From the NCBI RefSeq assembly GCF_026262505.1, contig NC_067203.1:22673411-22737410 (forward strand): a DNA stretch of 64,000 nt, given 5' to 3'. Below, in pieces: positions 22,501 through 32,969 of the stretch (positions are counted from its first letter, which is position 1; the number at the start of each line of letters is the position of its first letter). This stretch comes from Trichomonas vaginalis G3 (Eukaryota; Parabasalia; Trichomonadida; Trichomonadidae). Below the pieces are notes generated by a model. That model did not search any database. It worked only from the letters and a program-made list of their open reading frames with translations, and was not told the origin of the DNA. A program made the position numbers and the translations under genes.

Positions 22501-25500
22501 AGTTTTGACAAAGCATATACGATGAAATCATGACAAAACATATACGAAGAAGTCATGACAAAACATATACGAAGAAGTCATGACAAAACATATACGAAGA
22601 AGTCATGACAAAGTGTTTACGAAGAAGTCATGACAAAACATTTACGATGAAATCATGACAAAACATTTACGATGAAATCTTGACAAAACATTTACGATGA
22701 AATCATAACAAAACATATACGATGAAATCTTGACAAAACATATACGTTTAGTTTACGATGAAGTCATGACAAAACATATACGAAGAAGTCATGACAAAAC
22801 ATATACGATGAAATCATGACAAAACATATACGAAGAAGTCATAACAAAACATATACGAAGAAGTCATGACAAAACATATACGAAGAAGTCATGACAAAGT
22901 GTTTACGAAGAAGTCATGACAAAACATTTACGATGAAATCATGACAAAACATTTACGATGAAATCTTGACAAAACATATACGATGAAATCATGACAAAAC
23001 ATTTACGATGAAATCATGATAAAACATATACGAAGAAGTTTCGATGAAATCTTGACAAAGTCATGACAAAACATTTACGATGAAGTTTCGACAAAGTGTT
23101 TACGAAGAAGTTTCGATGAAATCTTGACAAAGTCATGACAAAACATTTACGATGAAGTTTCGACAAAGTGTTTACGATGAAGTCATGACAAAACATTTAC
23201 GATGAAGTCATAACAAAACATTTACGTTTAGTTTACAATGAAGTCATGACAAAACATTTACGATGAAGTCATGACAAAACATTTACGATGAAATCTTGAC
23301 AAAGTCATAACAAAACATATACGATGAAGTCATAACAAAACATTTACGTTTAGTTTCGATGAAATCTTGACAAAACATTTACGATGAAATCATAACAAAA
23401 CATATACGATGAAATCTTGACAAAACATATACGTTTAGTTTACGATGAAGTCATGACAAAACATATACGAAGAAGTCATGACAAAACATATACGATGAAA
23501 TCATGACAAAACATATACGAAGAAGTCATAACAAAACATATACGAAGAAGTCATGACAAAACATATACGAAGAAGTCATGACAAAGTGTTTACGAAGAAG
23601 TCATGACAAAACATTTACGATGAAATCATGACAAAACATTTACGATGAAATCTTGACAAAACATTTACGATGAAATCATAACAAAACATATACGATGAAA
23701 TCTTGACAAAACATATACGTTTAGTTTACGATGAAGTCATGACAAAACATATACGAAGAAGTCATGACAAAACATATACGATGAAATCATGACAAAACAT
23801 ATACGAAGAAGTCATAACAAAACATATACGAAGAAGTCATGACAAAACATATACGAAGAAGTCATGACAAAGTGTTTACGAAGAAGTCATGACAAAACAT
23901 TTACGATGAAGTCATAACAAAACATTTACGTTTAGTTTACAATGAAGTCATGACAAAACATTTACGATGAAGTCATGACAAAACATTTACGATGAAATCT
24001 TGACAAAGTCATAACAAAACATATACGATGAAGTCATAACAAAACATTTACGTTTAGTTTCGATGAAATCTTGACAAAACATTTACGATGAAATCATAAC
24101 AAAACATATACGATGAAATCTTGACAAAACATATACGTTTAGTTTACGATGAAGTCATGACAAAACATATACGAAGAAGTCATGACAAAACATATACGAT
24201 GAAATCATGACAAAACATATACGAAGAAGTCATAACAAAACATATACGAAGAAGTCATGACAAAACATATACGAAGAAGTCATGACAAAGTGTTTACGAA
24301 GAAGTCATGACAAAACATTTACGATGAAATCATGACAAAACATTTACGATGAAATCTTGACAAAACATTTACGATGAAATCATAACAAAACATATACGAT
24401 GAAATCTTGACAAAACATATACATTTAGTTTACGATGAAGTCATGACAAAACATATACGAAGAAGTCATGACAAAACATATACGATGAAATCATGACAAA
24501 ACATATACGAAGAAGTCATAACAAAACATATACGAAGAAGTCATGACAAAACATATACGAAGAAGTCATGACAAAGTGTTTACGAAGAAGTCATGACAAA
24601 ACATTTACGATGAAATCATGACAAAACATTTACGATGAAATCTTGACAAAACATATACGATGAAATCATGACAAAACATTTACGATGAAATCATGATAAA
24701 ACATATACGAAGAAGTTTCGATGAAATCTTGACAAAGTCATGACAAAACATTTACGATGAAGTTTCGACAAAGTGTTTACGAAGAAGTTTCGATGAAATC
24801 TTGACAAAGTCATGACAAAACATTTACGATGAAGTTTCGACAAAGTGTTTACGATGAAGTCATGACAAAACATTTACGATGAAGTCATAACAAAACATTT
24901 ACGTTTAGTTTACAATGAAGTCATGACAAAACATTTACGATGAAGTCATGACAAAACATTTACGATGAAGTCATGACAAAACATATACGATGAAATCTTG
25001 ACAAAACATATACGAAGAAGTCTTGACAAAGTGTTTACGAAGAAGTCATGACAAAACATAAACGATGAAGTCATGACAAAACATTTACGATGAAATCATG
25101 ACAAATCATATACGATGAAGTCATGACAAAACATTTACGTTTAGTTTCGATGAAATCATGACAAAACATTTACGATGAAATCATGATAAAACATATACGA
25201 TGAAGTCATGACAAATCATATACGTTTAGTTTCGATGAAATCATGACAAAACATATACGATGAAATCATGACAAAACATATACGATGAAGTCATGACAAA
25301 ACATATACGATGAAGTCATGACAAAACATTTACGTTTAGTTTCGATGAAGTCATAACAAAACATATACGATGAAATCATGACAAAACATTTACGAAATCA
25401 TTAATGAAAACATTAACGTAAACATTTACGATAAAATTTATTTCCTGGACTGTTGTCAAAATGTCATGTTGTCAGTAATTTTAAGAGAAGTTAAATAACC

Positions 25501-25690
25501 TGGTGACACATGGTGGCGTGGTGACACTGAAAACATTTACGTTTAAGTTCGATGAAGTCTTGACAAAACATTTACGAAGAAGTTATGACAAAACATATAC
25601 GATGAAGTCATGACAAAACATTTACGTTTAGTTTCGATGAAGTTAGTGTCTATGTTATACAGTAATGTTAGTCATGAATGTTTGTCCTAC
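16513..25690. repeat. 25-bp minisatellite field, right arm
   Basis: About 9 kb of the same 25-bp unit in inverse orientation (ATGAAGTCATGACAAAACAT + TTACG). From about 18.4 to 22.3 kb it carries some 15 further structured AGATCT motifs in 210-240-bp higher-order repeats. Two large blocks near 22.5-24.9 kb are near-identical longer duplications (about 0.7-1.7 kb), showing recent segmental expansion. No genes. Confidence 0.9.
25450..25507 (-). promoter_or_regulatory. 58-bp block shared with the Polinton-like element (right arm copy)
   Basis: Exact inverse of the block at 9406-9463, between the repeat field and the HNH copy. See that entry for its relation to 54808-54987. Confidence 0.65.
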
Positions 25691-25724
25691 GTGTTGGCGT
25701 TAGTGTTGAAAAATAATGTTTGTC

Positions 25725-26429
25725 CTACATGAAGCCGTACAAGGTTTGAATTTGTTATGAATATAGATTACACTCTTGTTTTCTGTATCTATCATACAAA
25801 CATAAGCAGCGCCTGTTTTTTGTAAAGTTTATATGAAGTTTTTCGATAGTTAAGACCTGTATAATAATAGAATGCGTCCTCATTCTCAACATAGTAGTAG
25901 AACTCAAACGAATGCTTACCATAATCGTTATTTCAACAGCTTCGTCAGATATTTCATCAACGAACTCATAAACTATATCGCCATACTTGCTTTTATTTCT
26001 ATTGTTTTCAGATCTAGAACACCAACGAAGGTTGAGATTCTGTTGTCCGTTCTATCATGATTTATATGGTCTATTTCTTTCAAATTGTTTTGGATTTTCA
26101 ATCCACTGTTCTGCAATAATTCTATGCTTTAAGTACATTTTGTGTTTAAACTAAGCACAATATAACCATAATTATTTAAGTATTCACTCAATAATATGTT
26201 TGTCTTTCTTTTCGACGAATAGTAAAAGGATATGTCGTACAAATCTCATAATCTTCATGATTTCTCAATGTTTCCCATTGAGTTTGTTCCCACTAACGTT
26301 CTCATTGACGTCCTCAATATCTTCTTCCTCACTGAACTCGTCAATATTTTCACTAGCTCCTTCTGTAATGTTTTCATCGGCATTGTCATTGACTTCTTCT
26401 GTAATGTTAGATGTTGTTGTTTCGCTCAT
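25725..26429 (-). pseudogene. NUMOD4/HNH endonuclease gene, right copy (broken)
   Basis: Mirror copy of 8484-9188 with the same start and stop context and near-identical sequence, broken a few times. Treated as a fossil. Confidence 0.75.
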
Positions 26430-26530
26430 GTTCTTTTCACTAATGTTAAAAGTTATGTTGTACGAATTTTGAAACAGAATTTAGAGCAGTTATGAAACAA
26501 TGAAGTATTTTTAGCTATTGAAAGGAACTA

Positions 26531-27275
26531 TGAGAGTGAAGTACATGACAGCAATGACAAAAGGAACTAATATCAAACCTAATGAAATCGCTCACGAGGA
26601 CATAGAGTTTAACAAGTATTTTGTGGAGTATCTTATAAGTGAAGAGTATGTAAGACCTTACTTTCATGTTTGACAGCATGAATGAGGATGTTATTTCATG
26701 GTTAAAGAATATAAGCAATGTTTTCGGTAAGTACGTCATAGATGACAAAGGTCTTGTTGTATTTTTATGAGACAGCAATACGAACACAGGAACTAATGGA
26801 TATTATGCACTCAACAGCAAAGAAAGGATTTAGTACTATTGGCATGAATGAACATTGCAGGAATGACATATACAACCTATGCTCACGAAAGCCTTACACA
26901 AAAGCAATACAAATGATAGAACATAAGCGTCTAAGGTCAGCAAATGAAATCATTACTGTCGGTGGTTATGAAAGAACTGTTAGCAAAGATGAGTGGAAAC
27001 AGCTATTCATATTAAGGAAGGACGTTGCTGAACTAGTTAAACCTGTTGCACAAACATTGTTTCAGATAAGACCAGCAATGACTAAGAACCCTTTGACCTT
27101 AGTCAATGAGACCATAGAGGTTGAAGATAATGACATGAAAGAACTAGGAATGAATGAGAGAAGTTGTGAAGGATGTTTGAGTCAAAACACATGGTTCTTC
27201 AGAGCTGTTAAGAAACTTAGTAAAGAACGACAGAAATATTTTATAGAGAAGTATTGCAAAAGGACATGTAAATGA
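26531..27275 (+). pseudogene. Helicase-side hypothetical ORF, right copy (broken)
   Basis: Mirror copy of 7644-8384, near-identical in sequence and in the same position before the helicase copy. It is broken about twice near its front; most of the C-terminal part stays open. Fossil. Confidence 0.7.
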
Positions 27276-29062
27276 ATTGCTTGAAATAGAACTTAGAGAC
27301 ACTTTCACACTAAAGGACTTGAGAAGAAATAAGTACATGAGTGAAAAGGTATTGACATAGTTAGTGTTATAAATGACTTAAGAAGATGTGTTGTCGTTAT
27401 TGACGGAGCACGTATGACATATCTAGTGAAAGATTATGATGGAATACGAGACACAACAACACTTGTGTCAGTAGATAGCAAGGAATTCAATAAGCTCATG
27501 AAGAGTGTTTATGTAGGACGTATTGAAGAGAAGGATGTGAACGCACTGATGATTTATGAAGCGGGTCAGAACAAGAACTATCTTATGAAGTCAGGCATGA
27601 GATTCTTTGACGAAAGAGATGACATTTACAGCTATTTCAGAGGATATGAGTATGAGGTACTGAATGAAGTAGATGAAAGCATTATTGAAGGATATTTGAA
27701 ACATGTTCACGATGTCATATGTAATGAGGATGAAGAGCTTTATGAGTATGTTTTGAACTGGTTCGCCTACATCGTTCAAAATCCTTGTGGAAAGACTGGA
27801 ACAGTACTTTTTGTTAACAGGAAAGCAAGGAACTGGTAAGAATGTACTTAGTAATGTTCTATGCGAGCTCATTAGCAAGTACGCCAACAATAATATAACG
27901 GCAATAGAGAATGTGGTTGGTAGATTCAATGCTGCTATTGAGAACATGAAGCTCATCGTATGCAATGAACTAAGCTCATGCGATACGTCTAAGGTCATGA
28001 ACCACGAACGCACTAAAGTCAATAGTAACAGAGACTCAGTTGGACTTAAATCAGAAGTGTCAGCCAGTAAGAAAGATAGAGAATGTTTGTAATATCATCA
28101 TGATATCTAACAACTTCAACTCAGTAAAGATTGACAAAGACGACAGAAGATTTGTTGTCATTGACGTAAGCAGCAGATACAAAGGAAATTACGAATATTT
28201 CTCAAATCTCATTGAAAGCTTTAATGAAGAGTTTTATTCAAACTTACTGACGTACTTCATGAAGAAAGATTTAAGTGAATTTGATGTAAGGAAGATACCA
28301 TTCACCAGGGCTAAACAAGAACTCATCGAAATGAACAAAACACCTTACCAAATGTTTTACGAGGAGTTCTATGAAAAGTTTGTATCCGGATGGAATTGTA
28401 CAGAGTGCTACAGAAGATATAAAGAATTTGCGAAGGAGAATGAATTCTTTGCATGTAGTTCAAATGTATTTGGCGGCAAGATGAGAGAATTTGTGAAGAG
28501 AAGTAGAAAGCGAGACGGTTCTGCACGAAGTTATATTTACGAAGCAAGTATGATATTAGAAGGTCGTGGAAAGAAAGAAACAGTGAATTATGAGGAAGTG
28601 CTTGAAAAATTCATGGAGTACATGGGAAGCAATATAACATACAACAAAGACATATACAGTGAGTTTAAGTACTACTGTGAACAGCATGAGATTGAAGTAA
28701 TGAGTAAAGGAGACTTTGAAACGCTTATGAAAGACAGTGAGGAGGTCATACATGAGAACAGTGTTGAAATAGTTCATGAGAACAGTGAGGAGGTCATATA
28801 TGAATGCAATGATGAAATAGTTCACGATGTCGTTCGTGAAGAAGCCATTGCAACAAAGAATGAGATAAAGGATTTCATAGAACTTAACAAGGAGGAGTTT
28901 AAAGAAGGCTATGAAGTGAAAAGATGTGAAGAAGATTTCTTGGCGTATTTGAAGAAAAAGAGACTAAAGCCAATGGCTCAAAATAAGTTTCAATCGATGT
29001 TTGAAAAGAAACGTTTGAGCTATGGTGGTGTAAGAAGCACATATTACTTTGTTAAGAAGTGA
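27276..29062 (+). pseudogene. D5/SF3-type helicase gene, right copy (broken)
   Basis: Mirror copy of 5858-7642. The protein-level differences are very few over the alignable parts, including an H-to-Y change in the VIHEC repeat, but the copy is broken about three or four times. Walker-type motifs remain recognisable. The near-identity means either very recent decay or sequence error. Fossil. Confidence 0.8.
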
Positions 29063-29069
29063 GGATATT

Positions 29070-29728
29070 TATTTTTGTCGTTAGTGTTGGAGTTTGTGTT
29101 TGTTGTTAGTGTTTGTCATTTGTGCTGAAGTTAGTACTTGTCGTTAGTGTTGGAGTTTGTGTTTGTTGTTAGTGTTTGTCATTTGTGCTGAGGTTAGTAC
29201 TTGATGTTAGTGTTGGAGTTTGTGTTTGTTGTTAGTGTTTGTCATTTGTGCTGAAGTTAGTACTTGTCGTTAGTGTTGGAGTTTGTGTTTGTTGTTAGTG
29301 TTTGTCATTTGTGCTGAGGTTAGTACTTGATGTTAGTGTTGGAGTTTGTGTTTGTCATTTGTGCTGAGGTTAGTACTTGATGTTAGTGTTGGAGTTTGTG
29401 TTTGTTGTTAGTGTTTGTCATTTGTGCTGAGGTTAGTACTTGATGTTAGTGTTGGAGTTTGTGTTTGTTGTTAGTGTTTGTCATTTGTGCTGAGGTTAGT
29501 ACTTGATGTTAGTGTTGGAGTTTGTGTTTGTTGTTAGTGTTTGTCATTTGTGCTGAGGTTAGTACTTGATGTTAGTGTTGGAGTTTGTGTTTGTTGTTAG
29601 TGTTTGTCATTTGTGCTGAGGTTAGTACTTGATGTTAGTGTTGGAGTTTGTGTTTGTTGTTAGTGTTTGTCATTTGTGCTGAGGTTAGTACTTGATGTTA
29701 GTGTTGGAGTTTGTGTTTGTTGTTAGTG
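29070..29728. repeat. 63-bp ACTAAC minisatellite, right arm
   Basis: Inverse of the array at 4921-5848, about 10-11 units. It differs in copy number and in the order of unit variants (GTCGTTAG versus GATGTTAG types). Confidence 0.9.
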
Positions 29729-30261
29729 AGAGAATAAATTAAATCATGAACTTTGCCATGGTCTCTGTCCCTAGTAGTTTTCATTAAGTTCTGGAAATAA
29801 TGAAAGTCATAAACTTTGCCATGGTCTCTGTCCCTAGTAGTTTTCATTATCTCACAGAGTTAATGAAAGTCATACTTTCTATCAGATGAAGCACGCAGAT
29901 GAACATAACGAAAGTTAGTGGGTTTGCCACGAGTTATGAATAAAATATTGGCATATTAGATGAGATAGCTGATGAAACAGATGAAGATAAATTAAATCTT
30001 GGACTTTGCCACACTCTGTCCCTAGTTCCTCAAAAATCCTTGACAACGTTGCTTAGAAAATTTGGTTCAAAACCTCATCTGATTTTAATCTGTTATGCTA
30101 CCTGTTAAGTTTCGCGAGATTATAAATGTCATGGAGTTATATAAAAAGGAGGGACAGCTAGGGACACTGGAAGTACTTGTAAGGCTATCTGTTAAGATTG
30201 CATGAAATACTAAAAAGTCATGAAATCCATTATCGCTGTGCTAGCTTCACCTTAGAGTAAA
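29729..30261. other. Non-coding AGGGACAG segment, right arm
   Basis: Mirror of 4394-4920 with the same three TAGGGACAGAG-type boxes (as CTCTGTCCCTA). No gene seen. Confidence 0.5.
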
Positions 30262-30504
30262 ATGACGACTAAAGTCACTGAAGCAATGAAACAAAAGTTT
30301 TTGGTAGAATACATTAAATCAGGAATTATTCCAGAAGGTTTTTACATTCATACTATGAAGGATGGTAGAGTTCAGTTTAGAAAGATAAAGCAACCATTAG
30401 ATAAAGAAGGAATTTTGAGAAAGATTAAACTTCATGAGGACAACATTGCTGAACTTAAGAAGAAGTTAGAAGAGTTGGAGAAAGCAGACGACAGTGAGTT
30501 ATAA
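30262..30504 (+). CDS. 80-aa hypothetical protein of the palindromic element
   Basis: Open 80-codon gene starting MTTKVTEAMKQKFLVEYIKS. A middle segment (GFYIHTMKDGRVQFRKIK) reads like a small beta-rich domain. The last 35 residues (EGILRKIKLHEDNIAELKKK onwards) form a probable coiled coil ending in acidic residues. No family recognised. Its mirror copy at 4152-4393 is broken. It lies between the AGGGACAG segment and the 94-codon gene, same strand as the latter and as the helicase copy, so all may be co-directional. Confidence 0.6.
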   Translation: MTTKVTEAMKQKFLVEYIKSGIIPEGFYIHTMKDGRVQFRKIKQPLDKEGILRKIKLHEDNIAELKKKLEELEKADDSEL

Positions 30505-30662
30505 AGCAATGAATTCAACAGGTTAGAAATCGGGTTAGAAATCGGGTTAGATCTCACCACTTCACCTAAATTTATTTTTGTGCTATGTTTTCATACGTGT
30601 GAGGGTGGTGATATCATTAATTTTTAAGTTTATTTTTTATTTTATTTTTTATTTGGATGTAA

Positions 30663-30947
30663 ATGACAGAACAAAAGCAACTCATTCGAATTCCACAGTA
30701 TAACAAACATACATTTAAACATTTATTCTTCCTTCCTGAGCATAACATGTTCTTTCAAATACATCCGAGACCAGTTGACTTTTCATTGACTGTGTATAAA
30801 GATAGAAATAGTTATATCATTAAACCATACGATGACGAAGGTAAGTTATGTAAATTGTACGTTAAGAAGTTAGAGAAAGTTTATGGCTTCAAGTATGACT
30901 ACAATAGGGTTAACACTGATGATGAAGATATTGAGGAAAATTTATGA
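30663..30947 (+). CDS. 94-aa hypothetical protein of the palindromic element (right copy)
   Basis: Same length and same first 30 or so residues as the left copy at 3697-3981, then clear divergence (for example PRPVDFSLTVYKDRNSY against PRPVDYTLTVYKDCHGS), while the acidic DDEDIEENL tail is kept. Start context is T-rich followed by GTAAATGA. Conservation of length and of the tail despite nucleotide divergence supports a selected protein. Function unknown. Confidence 0.6.
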   Translation: MTEQKQLIRIPQYNKHTFKHLFFLPEHNMFFQIHPRPVDFSLTVYKDRNSYIIKPYDDEGKLCKLYVKKLEKVYGFKYDYNRVNTDDEDIEENL

Positions 30948-31090
30948 GAACATTAGTGAAGTCGTTAGTGAGAACGATAGTGAGAACGTTTATTTTTACA
31001 TTAGTGAGTTCGTTAGTGAAAATGTTAGTGAAGTCGTTAGTGAAGTCATTAGTGAAGTCAGACGGTTTTGTAAATATTTAAGGTTAAGTT
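30948..31090. repeat. GTTAGTGAA-type short repeats at the element end
   Basis: Low-complexity stretch of ATTAGTGAAGTCGTTAGTGA-like words between the last gene and the terminal repeat. The left end has a different, shorter version (3553-3690). Both share GTAAATATTTAAGGTTAAGT. Confidence 0.55.
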
Positions 31091-31139
31091 GGGTAAGGTG
31101 GAACGCAGTGCCGCCGTACCCAAGATAACCATACTAACT
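31091..31139. repeat. Terminal inverted repeat, right end of palindromic element
   Basis: Ends CCATACTAACT, the exact complement of the left terminus, followed by the ATATT target copy at 31140-31144. Confidence 0.75.
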
Positions 31140-31334
31140 ATATTGCCAAAAACGATGGAAAAACACCCCTCATGGTTGCAGCTAACTTAAACAGATACGA
31201 GATGGTACAACTCCTTGTTGAAAATTCAGCAGACGTCAATGCTAAAGATAATACAGGTTTATGTCCACTCCATTACACTGTCAAAAGTAATAACTCAGCG
31301 ATTTTCGATTATCTTATTTCACACAGTGCAAATA

Positions 31335-32638
31335 TAGGGTGTCCAAAGGTGTGTTTAGCACAAACCTGAATACTGCGAATAGAAATAAACAAGTTACATA
31401 TATATAAAGTTTATTTAAATATAATCACCATTGGATTCAATCACGCGTTCGCAGCGATCGATCCAGGCTTGAAAGACACGCTTTAAATCATCATGAGAAA
31501 ATTGCTCAAATTGCTCTCTTACAAAATTTTCAAGATCATCTGGACTCGCGAATTCGCGTCCTTCAGCTCTCTTTTTTAGCGTGCCGAATAAATAAAAGTC
31601 AGAGGGTGCAATATCAGGTGAATAAATTGGGTTTGGAACAACTTTGACATTGTTTTCCACCAAGTAATTCATTACCTTATGACTTTTGTGAACTCTTGAA
31701 TTATCTAAATGAATTGCAAACTTTTGTTTTTGTTGTTTGGATTTCTCAAACTCATCAGAATTGATAATTTGAGTAAGAACATTGTCAATTAGATACTGAG
31801 CATTCATCGTATTAGGTTTTTGAAGAATATCAATTGCGATGATGCCATTCACGCCCCAAAAAACCGACAACATCATCATTGGTGTGTCAATTTTTTTCTT
31901 CGGGAATGTTTGCGGATTTTCATCCTTCGGGATCCACATGATTTTGGCTTCTGTTGCATATTGAAACCAAGACTCGTCCCCTGTTACTAAAAAGCGAAAC
32001 TTCTTGGATTGATACGCACCCAATATAGAGAGGAGCTCTTTCGAAGATTGGACTCTAGATTTTTTTTGAACTGAATTAAGGTTGTGCGGAACCCAACGTG
32101 TATACGCTAGTTTGTAGTTCAAATAATTGTGCAAATAATAACTGACTGTTGTACGTGGTATCTTTGTCATCTCCTCTATCCTTCTGAGTGATGCTCTTGG
32201 GTCTTCATCTAGCGCTTGAAGAATTGCTTTGATTTTTCTTTGATCCGGCGATTTTTTGTCAATTTTTATGATGGGCGCCTTTTTGTTCATGAAGTGATAC
32301 ATCCTAACATGATACGTTACAGTGGAATAGCTAGGAGCATCCATACCGAAGCATTTTACCAATGTCTCGTAGATTTTTTTACAGTCTTTGCATTTTTTTG
32401 CAAGAGCGAGGATGTTTTCTTTATGATTCATTAAAAAAATGAAAAAAATCCCGCCAAAATTTCCCGCGAAACTGCCTCTTGTCTCAAAATTCATTTTATA
32501 TCCCGGCATGGCGCCAAAATACAACATACTCATCATATACATATATTCATATTTTTTATTATATATTTATAATCAGCATATATCTCCTTTAATAGTCTCA
32601 TATAGAGCGCTGTGCTAAACGCACCTTTGGACACCCTA
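31335..32638 (-). mobile_element. Tvmar1-like mariner, whole copy, inside the ankyrin gene
   Basis: 1304 bp from TAGGGTGTCC to GGACACCCTA, with inverted ends of about 28 bp and TA duplications at 31333-31334 and 32639-32640. It carries one intact transposase gene. The length agrees with what I recall of the T. vaginalis Tvmar1 consensus. The host frame is restored when one TA is counted. Confidence 0.92.
31415..32542 (-). CDS. Mariner transposase (DD34D), intact
   Basis: A 375-residue transposase. The N-terminal half (about 1-130) has paired helix-turn-helix DNA-binding features including RRIEEMTKIPRTTVSYYL. The catalytic half has VTGDESWF (first Asp), IHLDNSRVHKSHKVMNYL (second Asp) and IYSPDIAPSDFYLFGTLK. 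The last Asp (SDF) lies 34 residues after the second, the mariner DD34D signature. It cuts and pastes the element at TA sites. No frame break, so it could be active. The copy at 15079-16204 is its decayed sister. Confidence 0.95.
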   Translation of the reverse strand: MYMMSMLYFGAMPGYKMNFETRGSFAGNFGGIFFIFLMNHKENILALAKKCKDCKKIYETLVKCFGMDAPSYSTVTYHVRMYHFMNKKAPIIKIDKKSPDQRKIKAILQALDEDPRASLRRIEEMTKIPRTTVSYYLHNYLNYKLAYTRWVPHNLNSVQKKSRVQSSKELLSILGAYQSKKFRFLVTGDESWFQYATEAKIMWIPKDENPQTFPKKKIDTPMMMLSVFWGVNGIIAIDILQKPNTMNAQYLIDNVLTQIINSDEFEKSKQQKQKFAIHLDNSRVHKSHKVMNYLVENNVKVVPNPIYSPDIAPSDFYLFGTLKKRAEGREFASPDDLENFVREQFEQFSHDDLKRVFQAWIDRCERVIESNGDYI

Positions 32639-32969
32639 TATTTATGTCGAAGATGTTCAAGGTCAAACTCCATATGATTTGGCATGCGAAATGGGCAAGA
32701 ATGAAATAATAAATTATATCAAATCGAAGGGCTTCAACATCAATCGATTAGATCGTTTTTATAAAGCGATGAATGACAATACTGGCAAATCTCCTTTAAT
32801 TCTTGCAATAATTAATAATCGTGTTGATGTTGCGAGAAATTTGTTATCTCGTGGAGCAAATGTAAACTATGTCGATCGGTATGGTTTGAGTCCAATTCAT
32901 TATGCAATTAAGGCTTCCAATTATGAAATGCTCGAATTACTAGTAGAGTATGGCGCCAATATAAATTAG

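Larger units (their letters stand above)
3504..31139. mobile_element. Giant palindromic element with D5/SF3 helicase and HNH endonuclease; unclassified, virus-like gene content
   Basis: A 27,636-bp insertion bounded by 49-bp imperfect terminal inverted repeats and a 5-bp target duplication. Almost the whole element is an inverted duplication: left arm 3504-14788, right arm 16395-31139, meeting at a short spacer that holds a mariner. Both arms list the same parts in mirror order: 94-aa gene, 80-aa gene, AGGGACAG repeats, 63-bp minisatellite, SF3-type helicase, 250-aa ORF, divergent NUMOD4/HNH gene, 25-bp repeat field. Arms differ in length because the repeat fields differ in copy number. No capsid, packaging ATPase, integrase, transposase or polymerase was found. 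Left-arm genes look mostly whole; right-arm copies are largely broken (several breaks). Perfect target duplication and the otherwise open host frame suggest a young insertion. I do not recognise a named family. Confidence 0.8.
16395..31139. repeat. Right arm of the palindrome
   Basis: Mirror image of 3504-14788, about 3.5 kb longer because its 25-bp repeat field has expanded. Gene order is exactly reversed. Coding copies here are largely broken, except the 80- and 94-codon genes at the outer end. Confidence 0.8.
2475..32969 (+). pseudogene. Ankyrin-repeat protein gene (DUF3447-type N-terminus) interrupted by two transposable elements
   Basis: Host gene in three pieces: 2475-3503, 31145-31334 and 32641-32969. 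The first piece (343 codons) has the alpha-helical N-terminal domain typical of the large trichomonad ankyrin family, then degenerate repeats and a clean one (GGWTALGLATFYNCYDILEYL). The second carries GKTPLMVAANLNRYEMVQLL and a further repeat. The third carries three more and ends in YGANIN. The first gap is the 27.6-kb palindromic element, whose 5-bp ATATT duplication lies at 3499-3503 and 31140-31144. The second is a 1304-bp mariner with TA duplication at 31333-31334 and 32639-32640. Counting one copy of each target, all three pieces are in one frame with no other break (515 codons), so both insertions look recent. Function of the uninterrupted family is protein binding; partners are unknown. 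Confidence 0.85.

Noticed and set aside
9744-25000. Open frames of 60-90 codons reading MFCHDFIVN... in the repeat fields
   Set aside because: They are translations of the 25-bp repeat in whichever frame stays open, on both strands, with no start context and no conservation as protein.
9189-25690. CRISPR-like array
   Set aside because: Repeats abut with no unique spacers, units are degenerate, no cas genes, and the genome is eukaryotic.
30883-31128. 81-codon frame overlapping the right 94-codon gene
   Set aside because: Shadow frame across the gene end and low-complexity GTTAGTGAA repeats; not present in the left arm.
3504-31139. Palindrome as a pure assembly artefact
   Set aside because: Different host flanks at the two ends, a matching 5-bp duplication, a restored host frame, diverged outer ends and unequal arm lengths all argue for a real insertion. 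Local indels may still be errors.
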